A stretch of DNA of 64,000 bases from Actinomycetospora corticicola (GCF_013409505.1 NZ_JACCBN010000001.1:1612001-1676000); one strand, 5' to 3'; counted from the stretch's first letter, positions 53,646 to 64,000 are shown. A program made the numbers and translations. The notes: generated by a model not told the origin, from the letters alone.

Positions 53646-54302
53646 CTAGGTCGCCGACCCGTCGTCGGGAAGCGGGCGGCGACGGCGGCCCCGGGCCGAG
53701 ATCAGGATCCCGATCAGGCCGAGCGTCCCGGAGATCCCGAACGCGATGAACGACTGCGGGGAGATGCCACCGCTCACCGCGTCGCCGAGGAAGACCACCG
53801 CCGCGGTGCCGGGGATGAGCCCGACGAGCGTGCCGATCAGGTAGGCGTGCCAGCGGACGCTCGTGACGCCGAGAGTGTAGTTCAGCGGCGCGAACGGGAT
53901 GCCGACCAGGCGCGACGACGTGACCGTCAGCAGCTCCCGCTCGCAGAGCCGTTCCTCCAGCGCCTGCACCCGTTTCGGGCCCAGCCGCTGGATCGCCCGG
54001 CCACCGAGCCGGCGGGCGATCCAGAACCCGACGAGCGCCGAGACCATCGACGCCGCCACCGCGATTGCGATGCCCCACACCGGGCCGAACATCAGGCCCG
54101 CGGCGAGCGTGAAGGCGGTGCGGGGGATGGGCGTGGTGGTGATGGCGGCGTGCACCAGGAAGAAGATGAGCGGCGCCGTGGGGCCGACGGCGAGCACCCA
54201 CTCGCGCAGTTCGGTCGGCGTCGGCAACGGGACGACCACCGCCACGACCACGGCCACCACGAGCAGACCGAGTGCCAGCAGGCCCCGCGTCCGGTTGCGC
54301 AC
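53646..54302 (-). CDS. TVP38/TMEM64 (VTT-domain) membrane protein
   Basis: This 218-residue protein has about six hydrophobic segments and the VTT-domain pattern: TTTPIPRTAFTLAAGLMFGP (the TxIPxTxFTLAAGxLFG motif), a conserved ERELLTVTSSRLVGIPFAPLN loop and LIGTLVGLIPGTAAVVFLGD. DedA/VTT proteins move lipids or undecaprenyl carriers across membranes. The C-terminal tail RRRPLPDDGSAT is encoded by a CCCGTCGTCGGG motif. GTG start. Confidence 0.85.
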   Translation of the reverse strand: MRNRTRGLLALGLLVVAVVVAVVVPLPTPTELREWVLAVGPTAPLIFFLVHAAITTTPIPRTAFTLAAGLMFGPVWGIAIAVAASMVSALVGFWIARRLGGRAIQRLGPKRVQALEERLCERELLTVTSSRLVGIPFAPLNYTLGVTSVRWHAYLIGTLVGLIPGTAAVVFLGDAVSGGISPQSFIAFGISGTLGLIGILISARGRRRRPLPDDGSAT

Positions 54303-54346
54303 GCCGTCCCTCTCGCTCGCCGGCTCCCGACGGGACCCCAGACTAC

Positions 54347-54958
54347 TCAGCCGACGCGGGCGAACAGGCCCTGGTACTCGCGGACCATCCCGAGCGGATC
54401 GACGGTGAACACGAAGGATCCGTACAGCGGGTCCGCGTAGACCCAGCGGTCCTCGGCCTCACGCCGGTAGCTCTGCGCGACCCGCGAGACGGCGAGCGAG
54501 GGCACGTCGACCCAGGCGACGTCGAGCGTGCGCTCCTCGCCGACCGCGAGCCCGAGCCGCCGGACCACGAGGGTGTTGGTGAGCGGGCTGACCGAGACGT
54601 CGACGTCCACGCACCCGGTGAGCTCGGGCCATTCCCGGCCGTCGAGGGTCCAGCGCCCGAGCGCGTCGGCGGTCAGCGTGACGCGGTCGAGGCCGTCGCC
54701 ACCGAGCGCCTCGAGGAAGCACGCCCGGGTCTGCCACCGGGCGTCGACGACCACGGAGAACCGGGTCGACCACGGCCGGGGGACCGCCTGTTCGCCGATC
54801 GGGCCGGTGTCGTCGGGAGAGTCCGCACCCAGCGCGGCGCCGTCGAGCAGGAACGCGGCGTCGGGCTGCTCGGGGGTCGGGTCCATCTCCGAGACCACGC
54901 CGTGGGCCAGTCCGTGGGGCTCGTCCAACCGGCGCCAGAGTGCGGTCCCGAGGGGCAT
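54347..54958 (-). CDS. putative glycolipid-binding family protein
   Basis: This 203-residue protein resembles the PF06475-type proteins annotated as putative glycolipid-binding. It contains FSVVVDARWQTRACFLEAL, TLTADALGRWTLDGREWPEL and DVDVSVSPLTNTLVVRRLGL, and ends in RREAEDRWVYADPLYGSFVF plus a short tail, which is the conserved final strand block. It has no signal peptide. The role of the family is not established. It is divergent from the next membrane protein gene. Confidence 0.68.
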   Translation of the reverse strand: MPLGTALWRRLDEPHGLAHGVVSEMDPTPEQPDAAFLLDGAALGADSPDDTGPIGEQAVPRPWSTRFSVVVDARWQTRACFLEALGGDGLDRVTLTADALGRWTLDGREWPELTGCVDVDVSVSPLTNTLVVRRLGLAVGEERTLDVAWVDVPSLAVSRVAQSYRREAEDRWVYADPLYGSFVFTVDPLGMVREYQGLFARVG

Positions 54959-55026
54959 CGCGACATCGTGGCACGATCGGTGGGGGACGAAGTCGATCAG
55001 GTCACCTCGGACGGGGAGGGAACGCC

Positions 55027-56238
55027 GTGAGCGAGCCGCAGGACCGACGCCTTCCCGACGACGGGTCCGGGTCGGGGTCGGAGTCGGGCTCGGGTTCGGG
55101 GCCGGGCTCGGGGGGCGTCCCGCCCTGGGACCCGGCCGACCGTCCCGCCGACCCGCCGTCCGACCGGCCCGCCACGGGCGGCTGGCAGAGCCCCGGCCCG
55201 TCCGCGTCCGGTCCTGCGCCCGCCACCCCGGGCGGACCGACCGGCCCGCCGCGGACCCCGCCGCCGGCCGGCGACCCCTGGGGCTTCGGCGGCCCCGTCA
55301 GCTCGCCGCGGCCCGGCATCGTGCCGCTGCGCCCGCTCGCGCTCGGCGAGCTGCTCGACGGCGCGTTCCAGTACATCCGGGCGCACCCGAAGGTCGTGCT
55401 CGGCGTCTCCGCGGTGGTCGCCGTCGTCACCACCCTCATCCAGGCCCCGTTCCAGGCCCTGTACGGGCAGTCGCTCGAGACGTTCGTCGGTCCGGCCGGG
55501 ACGACGCCCGATCTCGCCCGGCTCTCCGGCCTGGTGGGAGGCGCCTCGGCGCTGCTCGGGGTGAGCGCGGTGGTCGGGCTGCTCGCCAACACGGTGCTGA
55601 CCGGCCTGCTCGTCGTCGTGCTGTCCCGCTCGGTGCTCGGCGCGCCCGTCGACGCGCGCGAGTGCTGGTCCGCCGCACGCCCGCGGCTACCCGGGCTGCT
55701 GGGCGTCGTCGTGCTGGTGGCGCTGGTGAGCCTGGTCGCGTTCGCGGTGTTCCTCCTGCCCGCGGGACTCGCGTACCTGGCCGGCGCGACCACGCTCGCC
55801 GCCGGTCTGGGCGTGCTCGGCATCCTCGTCGGCGCCGCCGCCACGCTCGTCGTGAGCGTGCTGCTGGCCCTCGCCGCGCCGGCCTACGTCCTGGAGGGGA
55901 TCGGCGTGGTCGCCGCTCTCTCCCGGTCCCGTCGGCTCGTCACCGGACGGTTCTGGCCGATCCTCGGCACCCTGCTGCTCACCTACGTGATCGTGCTGAT
56001 CATCGCGTCGATCATCGGCATCCCGTTCGGCGGCGGTGCGGCCGCGGTCGCCGCGGCGATGGGCACCAGCCCGTACGCGTTCGTGCCGCTGCTGATCACC
56101 TCGATCGGCAGCGTCATCGGGACGGCGCTCACCGCCCCCTTCCAGGCCGGCGTCACCGGGCTCCTCTACATCGACCAGCGCATGCGCCGTGAGGGCTTCG
56201 ACATCGAGCTGCAGCGGGCCGCTCACGGGCTGGCGTGA
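55027..56238 (+). CDS. polytopic membrane protein with proline-rich N-terminus
   Basis: This 403-residue protein has about 100 proline/glycine/serine-rich residues, then ALGELLDGAFQYIRAHPKVV and about six hydrophobic helices, with LVTGRFWPILGTLLLTYVIV near residue 300. This layout is the conserved actinobacterial membrane protein that begins the MoxR2 locus (Rv3689-like). The GTG is preceded by GGGGAGGG. Its end overlaps the DUF4129 gene (GTGA). The LPDDGSGSGS leader is encoded by the only minus-oriented copy of the CCCGTCGTCGGG motif. Confidence 0.75.
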   Translation: MSEPQDRRLPDDGSGSGSESGSGSGPGSGGVPPWDPADRPADPPSDRPATGGWQSPGPSASGPAPATPGGPTGPPRTPPPAGDPWGFGGPVSSPRPGIVPLRPLALGELLDGAFQYIRAHPKVVLGVSAVVAVVTTLIQAPFQALYGQSLETFVGPAGTTPDLARLSGLVGGASALLGVSAVVGLLANTVLTGLLVVVLSRSVLGAPVDARECWSAARPRLPGLLGVVVLVALVSLVAFAVFLLPAGLAYLAGATTLAAGLGVLGILVGAAATLVVSVLLALAAPAYVLEGIGVVAALSRSRRLVTGRFWPILGTLLLTYVIVLIIASIIGIPFGGGAAAVAAAMGTSPYAFVPLLITSIGSVIGTALTAPFQAGVTGLLYIDQRMRREGFDIELQRAAHGLA

Positions 56239-56858
56239 TCCCGGCCCCGCCGCCGTTCACCCCGACCGCCGACGAGGCCCGGGACCTGGCGGCGCGCGAG
56301 CTCGCGAAGACCGCCTACCGGGCGCGCGAGCCCGGCGTCCTGGAGCGGGTCGGGCAGTGGCTGCTCGACCGGCTCGACGACCTGGTCGCGCTGCTCACCG
56401 CCCAGCGCCTCGGCGGGGCGGGCGGCGTGCTGGTGGTGGTCGCGCTCGTGGTCGTGGCCGTCGTCGTGGTGCGGTGGCGGCTCGGGCGCGCCTCCCGGGC
56501 GGCCCGCACGGCGTCCGCCTCGCTGGACGCCACGGGGCTGACCGCCGCCGACCACCGCCGCCGCGCCGCGGAGCACGCCGACGCGTGCCGGTACGACGAG
56601 GCCGTGCGCGAGTGGATGCGCGCGCTGGTCCGCGACCTGGAGGAGCGGGACGTGCTCGCCGCCCGGCCGGGGCGGACCGCCGGGGAGGCGGCCCGCGAAG
56701 CGGCGGCCGTCCTGCCGGCCGCGGACGCGGCGTTGACCGACGCGGCGCGGTGCTTCGACGAGACGGTCTACGGCGGGCGCCCCGCCGACGCCACCGCGGT
56801 CGACCGCATGCGGGCCGCCGACGCCGTGGTGCGCGAGCAGCGGGTGGCCGTCGGGTGA
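56235..56858 (+). CDS. DUF4129 membrane protein (Rv3690-like)
   Basis: This 207-residue protein has one membrane helix (about residues 58-78) and a C-terminal DUF4129 region (DYDEAVREWMRALVRDLEER-like RYDEAVREWMRALVRDLEER, with GRTAGEAAREAAAVLP and CFDETVYGGRPA). It overlaps both neighbours by four bases, so the whole operon is coupled. In related loci this domain links to the MoxR/DUF58 system. Confidence 0.82.
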   Translation: MIPAPPPFTPTADEARDLAARELAKTAYRAREPGVLERVGQWLLDRLDDLVALLTAQRLGGAGGVLVVVALVVVAVVVVRWRLGRASRAARTASASLDATGLTAADHRRRAAEHADACRYDEAVREWMRALVRDLEERDVLAARPGRTAGEAAREAAAVLPAADAALTDAARCFDETVYGGRPADATAVDRMRAADAVVREQRVAVG

Positions 56859-57960
56859 CCCTGCTCGTGCGCGCCCGGCGGGCCCGCGGGCCGCTCGTGA
56901 CCGGCGTGCTCGTCCTCCTCGCGGCCGTGGTGCTCGCGATTGCCGGTGCGCGGGCCGGTCAGGGCCTGCTGCAGCCCGGCGGCGTGGACCCCGCGGGCAG
57001 CGGCGCGCTCGTGACGGTGCTGCGCGAGCAGGGCGTACGGGTGGACGTCGTGACCCGCCCCGAGGACGTCGTCGGCGCCGGTGGGGACACGACGGTGCTC
57101 GTCGCGTTCCCGGGCCGGCTCGCGACGACGGGTCGGATCGCCCTGGCGCACAGCGGCGCCGACGTCGTGCTGGTCGCCCCGGACGCCGCGACCCTGGAGG
57201 CGCTCACCCCCGGCGTGCGCGCCGCCCAGGCACCGCCGGACCTGCTCACCACCGGCGTCGTCCCTCCGCCCGCCTGCCCGCTGCCCGCCGCGCTCGCCGC
57301 CGGTCCGCTCACCCTCGACGGCGCGGTCTACGAGGTCACCGCGCCCGCCGTCGGGTGCTACGCCGCCGAGGGGGTCGCTCCGCTGGCGGTCAGCGGGCGG
57401 ACGGTGGTGATCGGGTCGCCGACGCCGTTCACCAACGAGGCGCTCGACCGCGACGGCGCGGCCGCCCTGACGATGACGCTGCTCGGCGCCCACCCGCGCG
57501 TGCTCTGGTACCTGCCCGACCCCGGCGCCGACGGGGACGCCTCGCTCGCCGACCTCGTGCCCCGCGGATGGCTCTGGGGCACGGTGATGCTGCTGCTCGC
57601 GGGCGGCGCGGCCGCACTGTGGCGGGGTCGCCGGCTCGGGCCGGTGGTCGCCGAGCGCCTGCCGGTGCGGGTCGCGGCGGCCGAGACCACCCGCGGTCGC
57701 GCCGCGCTCTACCGGCGGATCGGGGCCCGCGGCCGGGCCGCCGCGGTGCTGCGCGCCGACGCCCGCCGACGTCTCGCCGCCCGGCGCGGCCTCCCGCCGG
57801 ACGCACCCACCGAGGCCCTCGCACCCGGCGTCGGGAAGGATCTCCTCGACGGCGCGGACCCGACCGACGACGCGGCCCTCGTGCGGCTGGCCGACGATCT
57901 CGACGAGCTCCTCGGAGACGCAGCACAGCGGAGCTCGACCCGAACAGACAGGAGTGCTCC

Positions 57961-57964
<4 letters not shown>
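56855..57964 (+). CDS. DUF4350 membrane protein (Rv3691-like)
   Basis: This 369-residue protein has an N-terminal membrane helix (about residues 15-33), an extracytoplasmic domain with GSGALVTVLREQGVRVDVVT and RTVVIGSPTPFTNEALDRDG (the DUF4350 block), and a second helix near residue 235. Two cysteines (PACPLP and VGCYAAEG) may form a disulfide. The C-terminal cytoplasmic arginine-rich part ends in GDAAQRSST, a near copy of the SPFH protein end at 38.3 kb. It overlaps the DUF4129 and MoxR genes. Confidence 0.82.
57914..57940. repeat. 27-base repeat at a gene 3' end, copy 2
   Basis: Matches 38299-38325 at 25 of 27 positions and encodes GDAAQRSST near the C-terminus of the DUF4350 protein. Confidence 0.75.
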
Positions 57965-58910
<946 letters not shown>

Positions 58911-58911
<1 letters not shown>

Positions 58912-60203
58912 TGGCCGTCTCCGGGCGGTTCGCACTGGCGGTGGTGGCGGGCGCCCTCGTCGTGGGCCTGCTCGTGCCGTCGCTCGCGGGCGTGCTCGGG
59001 ATCGTGGCGGCGCTGCTCGTGGCGGTGGTGATCGACGTCGTGCGGGCCGGGTCGCCCGCGGCGCTGCGCCTGGAACGGGCCGAGGAGCTGGTGCAGGTGC
59101 GGCTCTCCGAGGAGGCCGCGACCACGCTCGTCGTGGCCAATCCTTCCCGACGGCGGGTGGTGGGGGTCGTGCGCGACGCCTGGCCGCCCTCGTGCGGCGC
59201 GCGTGCCGAGGTGCACCGGCTCGACGTCCCGGCGGGGGAGCGCCGGCGGGTGACGACGACGCTGCGGCCGTCCCGCCGCGGCGAGCACGCGGCGGCGCTG
59301 GTGACGGTGCGGGCGTGGGGGCCGCTCGGGTTGGCCGCGCGTCAGGGGTCGCGCGCGGTGGGCGGCCGGGTGCGCGTGCTGCCGGAGTTCGCCTCCCGGC
59401 GGCACCTGCCGGCCCGGCTGGCGCGCCTGCGGGAGCTGGACGGACGGCGGGCCGTGCAGGTCCGGGGCGCCGGCACCGAGTTCGACTCGTTGCGGGAGTA
59501 CGTCCGAGGCGACGACGTGCGCTCGATCGACTGGCGGGCCTCCGCCCGCTCGACGTCCACCGTGGTGCGGACGTGGCGTCCCGAGCGCGACCGGCACGTG
59601 CTCGTCGTGCTCGACACCGGCCGCACGTCGGCGGGACTGGTGGGGGAGGCACCGCGACTGGACGCGGCGCTCGACGCGGCCCTGCTGCTGGCGGCGCTGG
59701 CCGCGCGGGGCGGGGACCGGGTCGACCTGCTGGCGGTCGACCGCGCGGTGCGGGCCTCGGTCATCGGCGCGCGGGACCCGCTGCCCGCGATGACGACGGC
59801 CCTCTCCGGCGTCGAGCCCGCCCTGGTGGAGACCGACATGCGGCTGCTCGCGGCCACCGTGCTGACGCGGGCCTCGCGCCGGTCGCTGGTCGTGCTGTTC
59901 ACCGGGCTCGACGACGCGGCCGTGGCGGAGGGCCTGGAGCCCGTGCTCGGCCCGCTGCTGCACCGGCACACGCTGCTCGTGGTGGGCGTGGCCGACCCGG
60001 TCGTGGACGCGCTCGCCGACGGGCGGGGCTCGGGGGAGGCGGTCTACGGGGCCGCGGCGGCGACCGTGGCGCGGGAGGAACGGCGGGCCGTCGTCGGGCG
60101 GTTGCAGCGCCGTGGGGTCGAGGTCGTGGACGCCCTGCCCGACGACCTCGCGCCCGCCGTCGCCGACCGGTACCTGGCGCTGAAGGCCCGCGGCCGGCTC
60201 TGA
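58911..60203 (+). CDS. DUF58 membrane protein (Rv3693-like)
   Basis: This 430-residue protein has two N-terminal hydrophobic helices (about residues 5-45) absent from the soluble DUF58 protein at 28.8 kb. The DUF58 signature is EYVRGDDVRSIDWRASAR (about residues 192-209), followed by a VWA-like fold (HVLVVLDTGRTSAGLV, RSLVVLFTGLDDAAV). The ATG overlaps the MoxR stop. It is presumably the membrane partner of MoxR2. Repeat copy C begins 20 bases after its stop. Confidence 0.88.
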
Positions 60204-60222
60204 CTCCGCCCCGCCCCGCCTC

Positions 60223-60279
60223 GTGACAGCAAAGCGTCGTTGCTGTCACTGGACGCCAGGAACGACGCTTTCCCGTCCT
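60223..60279. repeat. dispersed palindrome, copy C
   Basis: AAAGCGTCGTT (60231-60241) pairs with AACGACGCTTT (60261-60271) around a 19-base centre. The reverse complement matches copy A almost base for base over its centre. Its right part encodes the last ten codons and stop of the SpoIIM gene. Confidence 0.85.
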
Positions 60280-61241
60280 GTGGGGGAGTCGAGGACGTCC
60301 GCCCGCGTGCGCAGCACCCGCCGGCCGTGCAGCACGTAGGCCACGAACAGCAGCCACGCCAGGACACCGACCCCGATGCGGGCCCACGTGGGCAAACCCG
60401 ACGGGGTCACGAACGCCTCGATGACGCCGGAGATCAGCAGCACGCCCACGAGTCCGAGCGCGATGCCCACCGTGATGCGCGCCTGCCGGGCGAGCGACCG
60501 GGCACGGGTGAGCGGCCCCGGGTCGATCCACGACCACCCCAGCTTCAGCCCCGCCCCGGCCGCCACGAAGACCGCGGTGAGCTCGAGCAGGCCGTGCGGG
60601 GTGATGAGTCCGAGGAACAGGTCGAGGCGGCCGTTCGCGGCGAGGATGCCGCCCGAGATGCCGACGTTCACCACGTTCTGGACCAGGATCCACAGCACCG
60701 GGAGCACGAGCACCCCGGTGATCAGGCAGGTCGCGGCGACGAGAGCGTTGTTGGTCCAGACCCGGGCGGCGAACGAGGCGGCCGGGTTCGACGAGTAGTA
60801 CGACGAGAACTCCTCGTCGACCAGACGGCGGGTCTCCTCGGGCGAGGCGATGGCGCCGGCGACGTCGGGGTTCACCGCCACCCAGGTGCCGACCAGCACC
60901 ATGATCGCGACCGAGAGCAGTGCCGTCGGCACCCACCAGCGCGCGGACGCGGCGAGTGCGGCCGGGAACTCCTCGGTGACGAAGCGGCGCACCACCGCCC
61001 AGCTCCACGGCGTCGTCCCCAGCACCGCCGACCGGGCGCGCGCGACGAGCGAGGAGAGCCGGGACACGAGGGCCGGGTCGGGGGAGGACGACCGGACGAC
61101 CGACAGGTGGGTCGCGGTTCGGCGGTACAGGTCGAGCGCCTCGTCGGCCTCGTCCGCGCTCCACCGGCGCCGGCCCCGGAGCAGCCGCTCGAGCCGGTCC
61201 CACTCCGCGCGGTGGGCGTCGGTGTAGGCGTCGACGTCCAC
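60246..61241 (-). CDS. SpoIIM/DUF95 membrane protein (Rv3694c-like)
   Basis: This 331-residue protein has a soluble N-terminus (DADRLERLLRGRRRWSADEADEALDLYR-type; here RAEWDRLERLLRGRRRWS) and about five to six membrane helices. The family motif FVTEEFPAALAAS precedes helix 1, and GILAANGRLDLFLGLITPHG precedes ELTAVFVAAGAGLKLGWSWI, as in stage II sporulation protein M. It is divergent from the RDD gene and convergent with DUF58. The last ten residues (GRESVVPGVQ) and stop codon come from a dispersed palindrome, so the original end was probably different. Confidence 0.86.
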   Translation of the reverse strand: MDVDAYTDAHRAEWDRLERLLRGRRRWSADEADEALDLYRRTATHLSVVRSSSPDPALVSRLSSLVARARSAVLGTTPWSWAVVRRFVTEEFPAALAASARWWVPTALLSVAIMVLVGTWVAVNPDVAGAIASPEETRRLVDEEFSSYYSSNPAASFAARVWTNNALVAATCLITGVLVLPVLWILVQNVVNVGISGGILAANGRLDLFLGLITPHGLLELTAVFVAAGAGLKLGWSWIDPGPLTRARSLARQARITVGIALGLVGVLLISGVIEAFVTPSGLPTWARIGVGVLAWLLFVAYVLHGRRVLRTRADVLDSPTGRESVVPGVQ

Positions 61242-61307
61242 TCGCGGAACCCCTCTCCGTCGTCGTGCCCCGTCGCTGCGCTTGCCCGGATGGCAGCATG
61301 TCCGATC

Positions 61308-62057
61308 ATGACCCCACGCGATCCCGGCGTCGTGATCGGCGAGGCGGTCGAGCTCGATCTCGCTCCCGCCAAGCTACCGAGCCGCGCGCTCGCGTTCGCG
61401 CTCGATCTCGTGATCGTCGGTGCCCTGCTCACCGCGGCGCTGGTCGTCGTGGTGGTCACCGGCGTCGAGGTCGACGTGGCCCTCGCAGCGACGATCGCGG
61501 TGGTGCTCGCGGTGCTGGGCTTCGTCGTCTGGCCGACCGCCTGGGAGACGCTGACCCGCGGCCGGACGCCCGGGAAGATGGCGTTCGGGCTGCGGGTGGT
61601 GTCCGACGACGGCGGGCCGATCCGCTTCCGGCAGGCCCTGGTGCGCGCGCTGGCCGGGCTGTTCGTCGACTTCGGCCTCGCGAGCGGCGTGGTCGCGATC
61701 GTGGTGTCGGCGTGCACCCGGCGCGGGCAGCGGGTGGGCGACCTGCTCGCGGGCACGATCGTCCTGCGCGACCGGGTCCCGCGCTCCACCCGGCACCCGA
61801 CCCTGCCCGACCCGGATCCCGCGCTGGCCGGCTGGGCCTCGACCCTCCAGCTCGCCGCACTGCCCGACGACCTCGCACTCGCGGCCCGCCAGTTCCTCGC
61901 CCGGGCCGGTGACCTCGCCCCGGAGGTCCGCCGCACCCTGGGGGAGCAGCTCGCGACCGACGTCGCCGCGCGGACCGCACCCGCCCCGCCGTCGGGAACG
62001 TCCGTGGAGGCCTTCCTGACGGCGGTCCTGGCCGAGCGCCGTCGCCGGGCGGCGTGA
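61308..62057 (+). CDS. RDD-family membrane protein (Rv3695-like)
   Basis: This 249-residue protein has an RDD domain with the first segment LPSRALAFALDLVIVGALLT (Arg and Asp of the name), TRGRTPGKMAFGLRVVSDDG between helices, and RRGQRVGDLLAGTIVLRD. A soluble C-terminal tail of about 90 residues follows. It is divergent from SpoIIM across 66 bases. RDD proteins have been linked to ion transport in some bacteria; here it belongs to the MoxR2 locus. Confidence 0.88.
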   Translation: MTPRDPGVVIGEAVELDLAPAKLPSRALAFALDLVIVGALLTAALVVVVVTGVEVDVALAATIAVVLAVLGFVVWPTAWETLTRGRTPGKMAFGLRVVSDDGGPIRFRQALVRALAGLFVDFGLASGVVAIVVSACTRRGQRVGDLLAGTIVLRDRVPRSTRHPTLPDPDPALAGWASTLQLAALPDDLALAARQFLARAGDLAPEVRRTLGEQLATDVAARTAPAPPSGTSVEAFLTAVLAERRRRAA

Positions 62058-62084
62058 GGCCGCGCTAGGCAGATCTGGCTGGGC

Positions 62085-64000
62085 TCAGTTCCGCAGCCGC
62101 ACGCTCGACGACACGACCAGCACCGACGACAGCGCCATCGTCAGGCCCGCGATGAGCGGACTGAGCAGGCCGAGCGCGGCGAGCGGGATGGCCGCGACGT
62201 TGTAGCCGAAGGCCCAGACGAGGTTGCGGCGGATCGTGGTCGCGGTCCGCTTGGCGAGGTCGAGGGCGTCCGGAACCGCGTTCAGGTCGTCGCGCACGAG
62301 GATGACGTCGGCGGCGTCGAGGGCCACGTCCGTCCCGGCGCCGACAGCGAGCCCGAGGTCGGCGGCCGCGAGGGCCGGGCCGTCGTTGATGCCGTCGCCG
62401 ACCATGGCGACGCGTCGCCCGCCGGAGCGCAGGGCCTCCAGCGCCTCGACCTTGCCCGCCGGCAGCACGTCGGCGATCACCTCGTCGACCCCGACGGCCG
62501 CTCCGACCGCCGACGCCGCCTCGGCCCGGTCGCCGGAGAGCAACACGGTCCGCAGACCGGCCGCCCGCAGGCGCGCGATCGCGGGCGCCGCGGACGGCTT
62601 GACCTCGTCGGCGAGCTCGTACACCGCGGCCGGGTCGCCGTCGAGGCTCACGACGACGAGCGTCGAGTCGGCGGCCGGCTCCGGCGCCCACGCCGGCAGG
62701 TCCCGCAAAGGCTTCTCCAGCCGCACCTCCACGCCGTCGACCACGCCGCGCGCGCCGAGCCCCGGCAGGGCCCCGAAACCCTCGACGGCGGGGAACTCGT
62801 CGGCCTCGGCCCGGGCGCAGGCCACGATCGCCCGCGCCACGGCGTGCTCGGAGGCGTCCTCGACCGCCCCGGCGAGCGTCAGCACCCGTCGTCGGGAATC
62901 AAGAGAAGCCAGGTGCACCGCCCGCACGCTCATCGCGCCGGTGGTCACGGTGCCGGTCTTGTCGAAGACCACGGTGTCGACGACGCGCGAGGTCTCGAGC
63001 GCCTGGTGGCTCTTGAGGAAGATGCCCTCGCGGGCGCCGCGGCCGGAGGCGACGAGCATCGCCGTCGGGGTGGCGAGGCCGAGCGCGCAAGGGCAGGCGA
63101 TGACCAGCACCGCCAGGGCCGCGGAGAACACGTCGCCGGCCGTGCCGCCCACGGCCCACCAGCCCAGCGCCGTGAGCACCGAGAGCGCGATGACGATGGG
63201 GACGAACACCGAGGAGATGCGGTCGACCAGCCGCTGCACGGACGCCTTCGACGCCTGCGCGGACTCGACGAGCCGGATCATCCCGGCGAGCTGGGTGGCG
63301 CCGCCGACGGCCGTGGCGGTGACGACGAGGCGCCCGGACACGGCGACGGTCCCGCCGGTCACGGTGTCGCCCGCGGCGACCTCGACGGGCACGGTCTCGC
63401 CCGTGAGCATCGAGCGGTCGACGGCGCTGGCGCCGGACTCGACGGTCCCGTCGGTCGCGACCTTCTCGCCGGGCCGGACGACGAAGCGGGTCCCGACGGC
63501 GAGCGCGGAGGCCGGGATGCGCGCCTCGGTGCCGTCGGGGAGCAGCACGGCGACGTCGCGCGCGGCGAGGGCGGCCAGCGAGGCGAGCGCGTCGCCCGCG
63601 GACCGCTTCGCCCGGGCCTCGACGTAGCGCCCGGCCAGCACGAACGTCGTCACCGCGGCGGCGACCTCGAGGTAGAGCGGGCCCACCGGGTCGAGGAAGA
63701 CGCTGAGCGCGCCGGCCGAGGGGTCGGGGAGGTGCCCGGTGAGGATCGAGCCGAGCGACCACACGGTCGCCGCGATGATCCCGAGCGAGATCAGCGTGTC
63801 CATCGACGACGCGCCGTGCCGGGCGTTGATGAAGGCGGCGCGGTGCAGGGGCCACGCCGACCACACGACGACGGGGGCCGCGAGCGCCGCCACCACCCAC
63901 GCCCACCCGGGGAACCGGGCCTCGGGGAGCACCGAGAGAACCAGCGGCAGGTCGACCATCGGGATGAACAGCACGGCCGCGACGACGAGGCGCCGCCACA
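62085..64000 (-). CDS. copper-transporting P1B ATPase, partial
   Basis: The gene continues past the right edge, so the N-terminus (metal-binding domain and first helices) is missing; about 638 residues are visible. Core motifs are TGETVP (actuator), [10 protein letters not shown] (metal-binding helix), DKTGT (phosphorylated Asp) and [10 protein letters not shown]. With YN in [14 protein letters not shown] and MALSSV in the last helix it fits Cu+-exporting P1B-1 ATPases. The nucleotide-domain motif, usually SEHP, reads SEHA here. Its last residues SSSVRLRN are normal for CopA. An in-frame CCCGTCGTCGGG copy encodes SRRR in [11 protein letters not shown]. Confidence 0.9.
   Translation of the reverse strand, partial: WRRLVVAAVLFIPMVDLPLVLSVLPEARFPGWAWVVAALAAPVVVWSAWPLHRAAFINARHGASSMDTLISLGIIAATVWSLGSILTGHLPDPSAGALSVFLDPVGPLYLEVAAAVTTFVLAGRYVEARAKRSAGDALASLAALAARDVAVLLPDGTEARIPASALAVGTRFVVRPGEKVATDGTVESGASAVDRSMLTGETVPVEVAAGDTVTGGTVAVSGRLVVTATAVGGATQLAGMIRLVESAQASKASVQRLVDRISSVFVPIVIALSVLTALGWWAVGGTAGDVFSAALAVLVIACPCALGLATPTAMLVASGRGAREGIFLKSHQALETSRVVDTVVFDKTGTVTTGAMSVRAVHLASLDSRRRVLTLAGAVEDASEHAVARAIVACARAEADEFPAVEGFGALPGLGARGVVDGVEVRLEKPLRDLPAWAPEPAADSTLVVVSLDGDPAAVYELADEVKPSAAPAIARLRAAGLRTVLLSGDRAEAASAVGAAVGVDEVIADVLPAGKVEALEALRSGGRRVAMVGDGINDGPALAAADLGLAVGAGTDVALDAADVILVRDDLNAVPDALDLAKRTATTIRRNLVWAFGYNVAAIPLAALGLLSPLIAGLTMALSSVLVVSSSVRLRN

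Overview
The window is very G+C-rich DNA with strong third-position G/C bias, many GTG starts and many 1-4 base stop/start overlaps (ATGA, GTGA, TGATG). Gene content and order point to an actinomycete of the Pseudonocardiaceae type; the family is inferred, not proven. About 55 protein genes, one insertion sequence and several families of intergenic palindromes are supported. No rRNA, tRNA, CRISPR array, prophage or defence island was found.

Layout. 0-5.4 kb: class III adenylate cyclase and universal stress protein, an isolated lycopene cyclase, then an ABC-F protein with a 70-residue HTH protein. 5.6-7.5 kb: ABC exporter. 7.7-12.2 kb: ergothioneine genes egtA-egtB-egtC-egtD, without egtE, followed by a methyltransferase and a DMT permease. 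14.1-20.6 kb: flavin monooxygenase, then a choline-to-glycine-betaine cassette (TetR repressor divergent from betaine aldehyde dehydrogenase, APC permease and choline oxidase) with two operator-like palindromes in the divergent promoter. 20.5-21.0 kb: a probable frameshifted gene. 21.0-22.4 kb: lipoprotein and siderophore-interacting protein around an IdeR/DtxR iron box.

23.1-38.4 kb: a core block in nearly the order known from Mycobacterium (acn, NlpC/P60, moxR1, DUF58, VWA, fabG, inhA, hemH, Rv1486c-like, NfeD, SPFH). The ABC-F/HTH pair at 3.4-5.4 kb precedes acn in Mycobacterium, so 5.5-23.1 kb looks inserted relative to that order. Extra palindromic sequence and an M50-like membrane peptidase gene lie between inhA and hemH.

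38.4-53.6 kb: a membrane-anchored beta-propeller protein, an atypical glutamyl-tRNA synthetase, two PH-domain membrane proteins, a DUF3616 protein, a 13E12-type DUF222-HNH protein, a TauE permease, a lipoprotein, an IS1182-type element between two convergent genes, a succinate-semialdehyde dehydrogenase and a CrtU-like flavoprotein. 53.6-62.1 kb: TVP38 and glycolipid-binding-like proteins, then a second MoxR locus (membrane protein, DUF4129, DUF4350, MoxR, DUF58; divergent SpoIIM and RDD) matching mycobacterial Rv3690-Rv3695. The right edge holds a copper-type P1B ATPase cut by the window end.

The most unusual signals are in the DNA rather than in a single gene. A 12-mer, CCCGTCGTCGGG, occurs 12 times, 11 on the same strand, in several reading frames and mostly at protein ends or linkers. 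A dispersed palindrome family occurs at 32.6, 53.6 and 60.2 kb (plus a remnant at 0.1 kb), and several perfect hairpins cluster around fabG-inhA-hemH.
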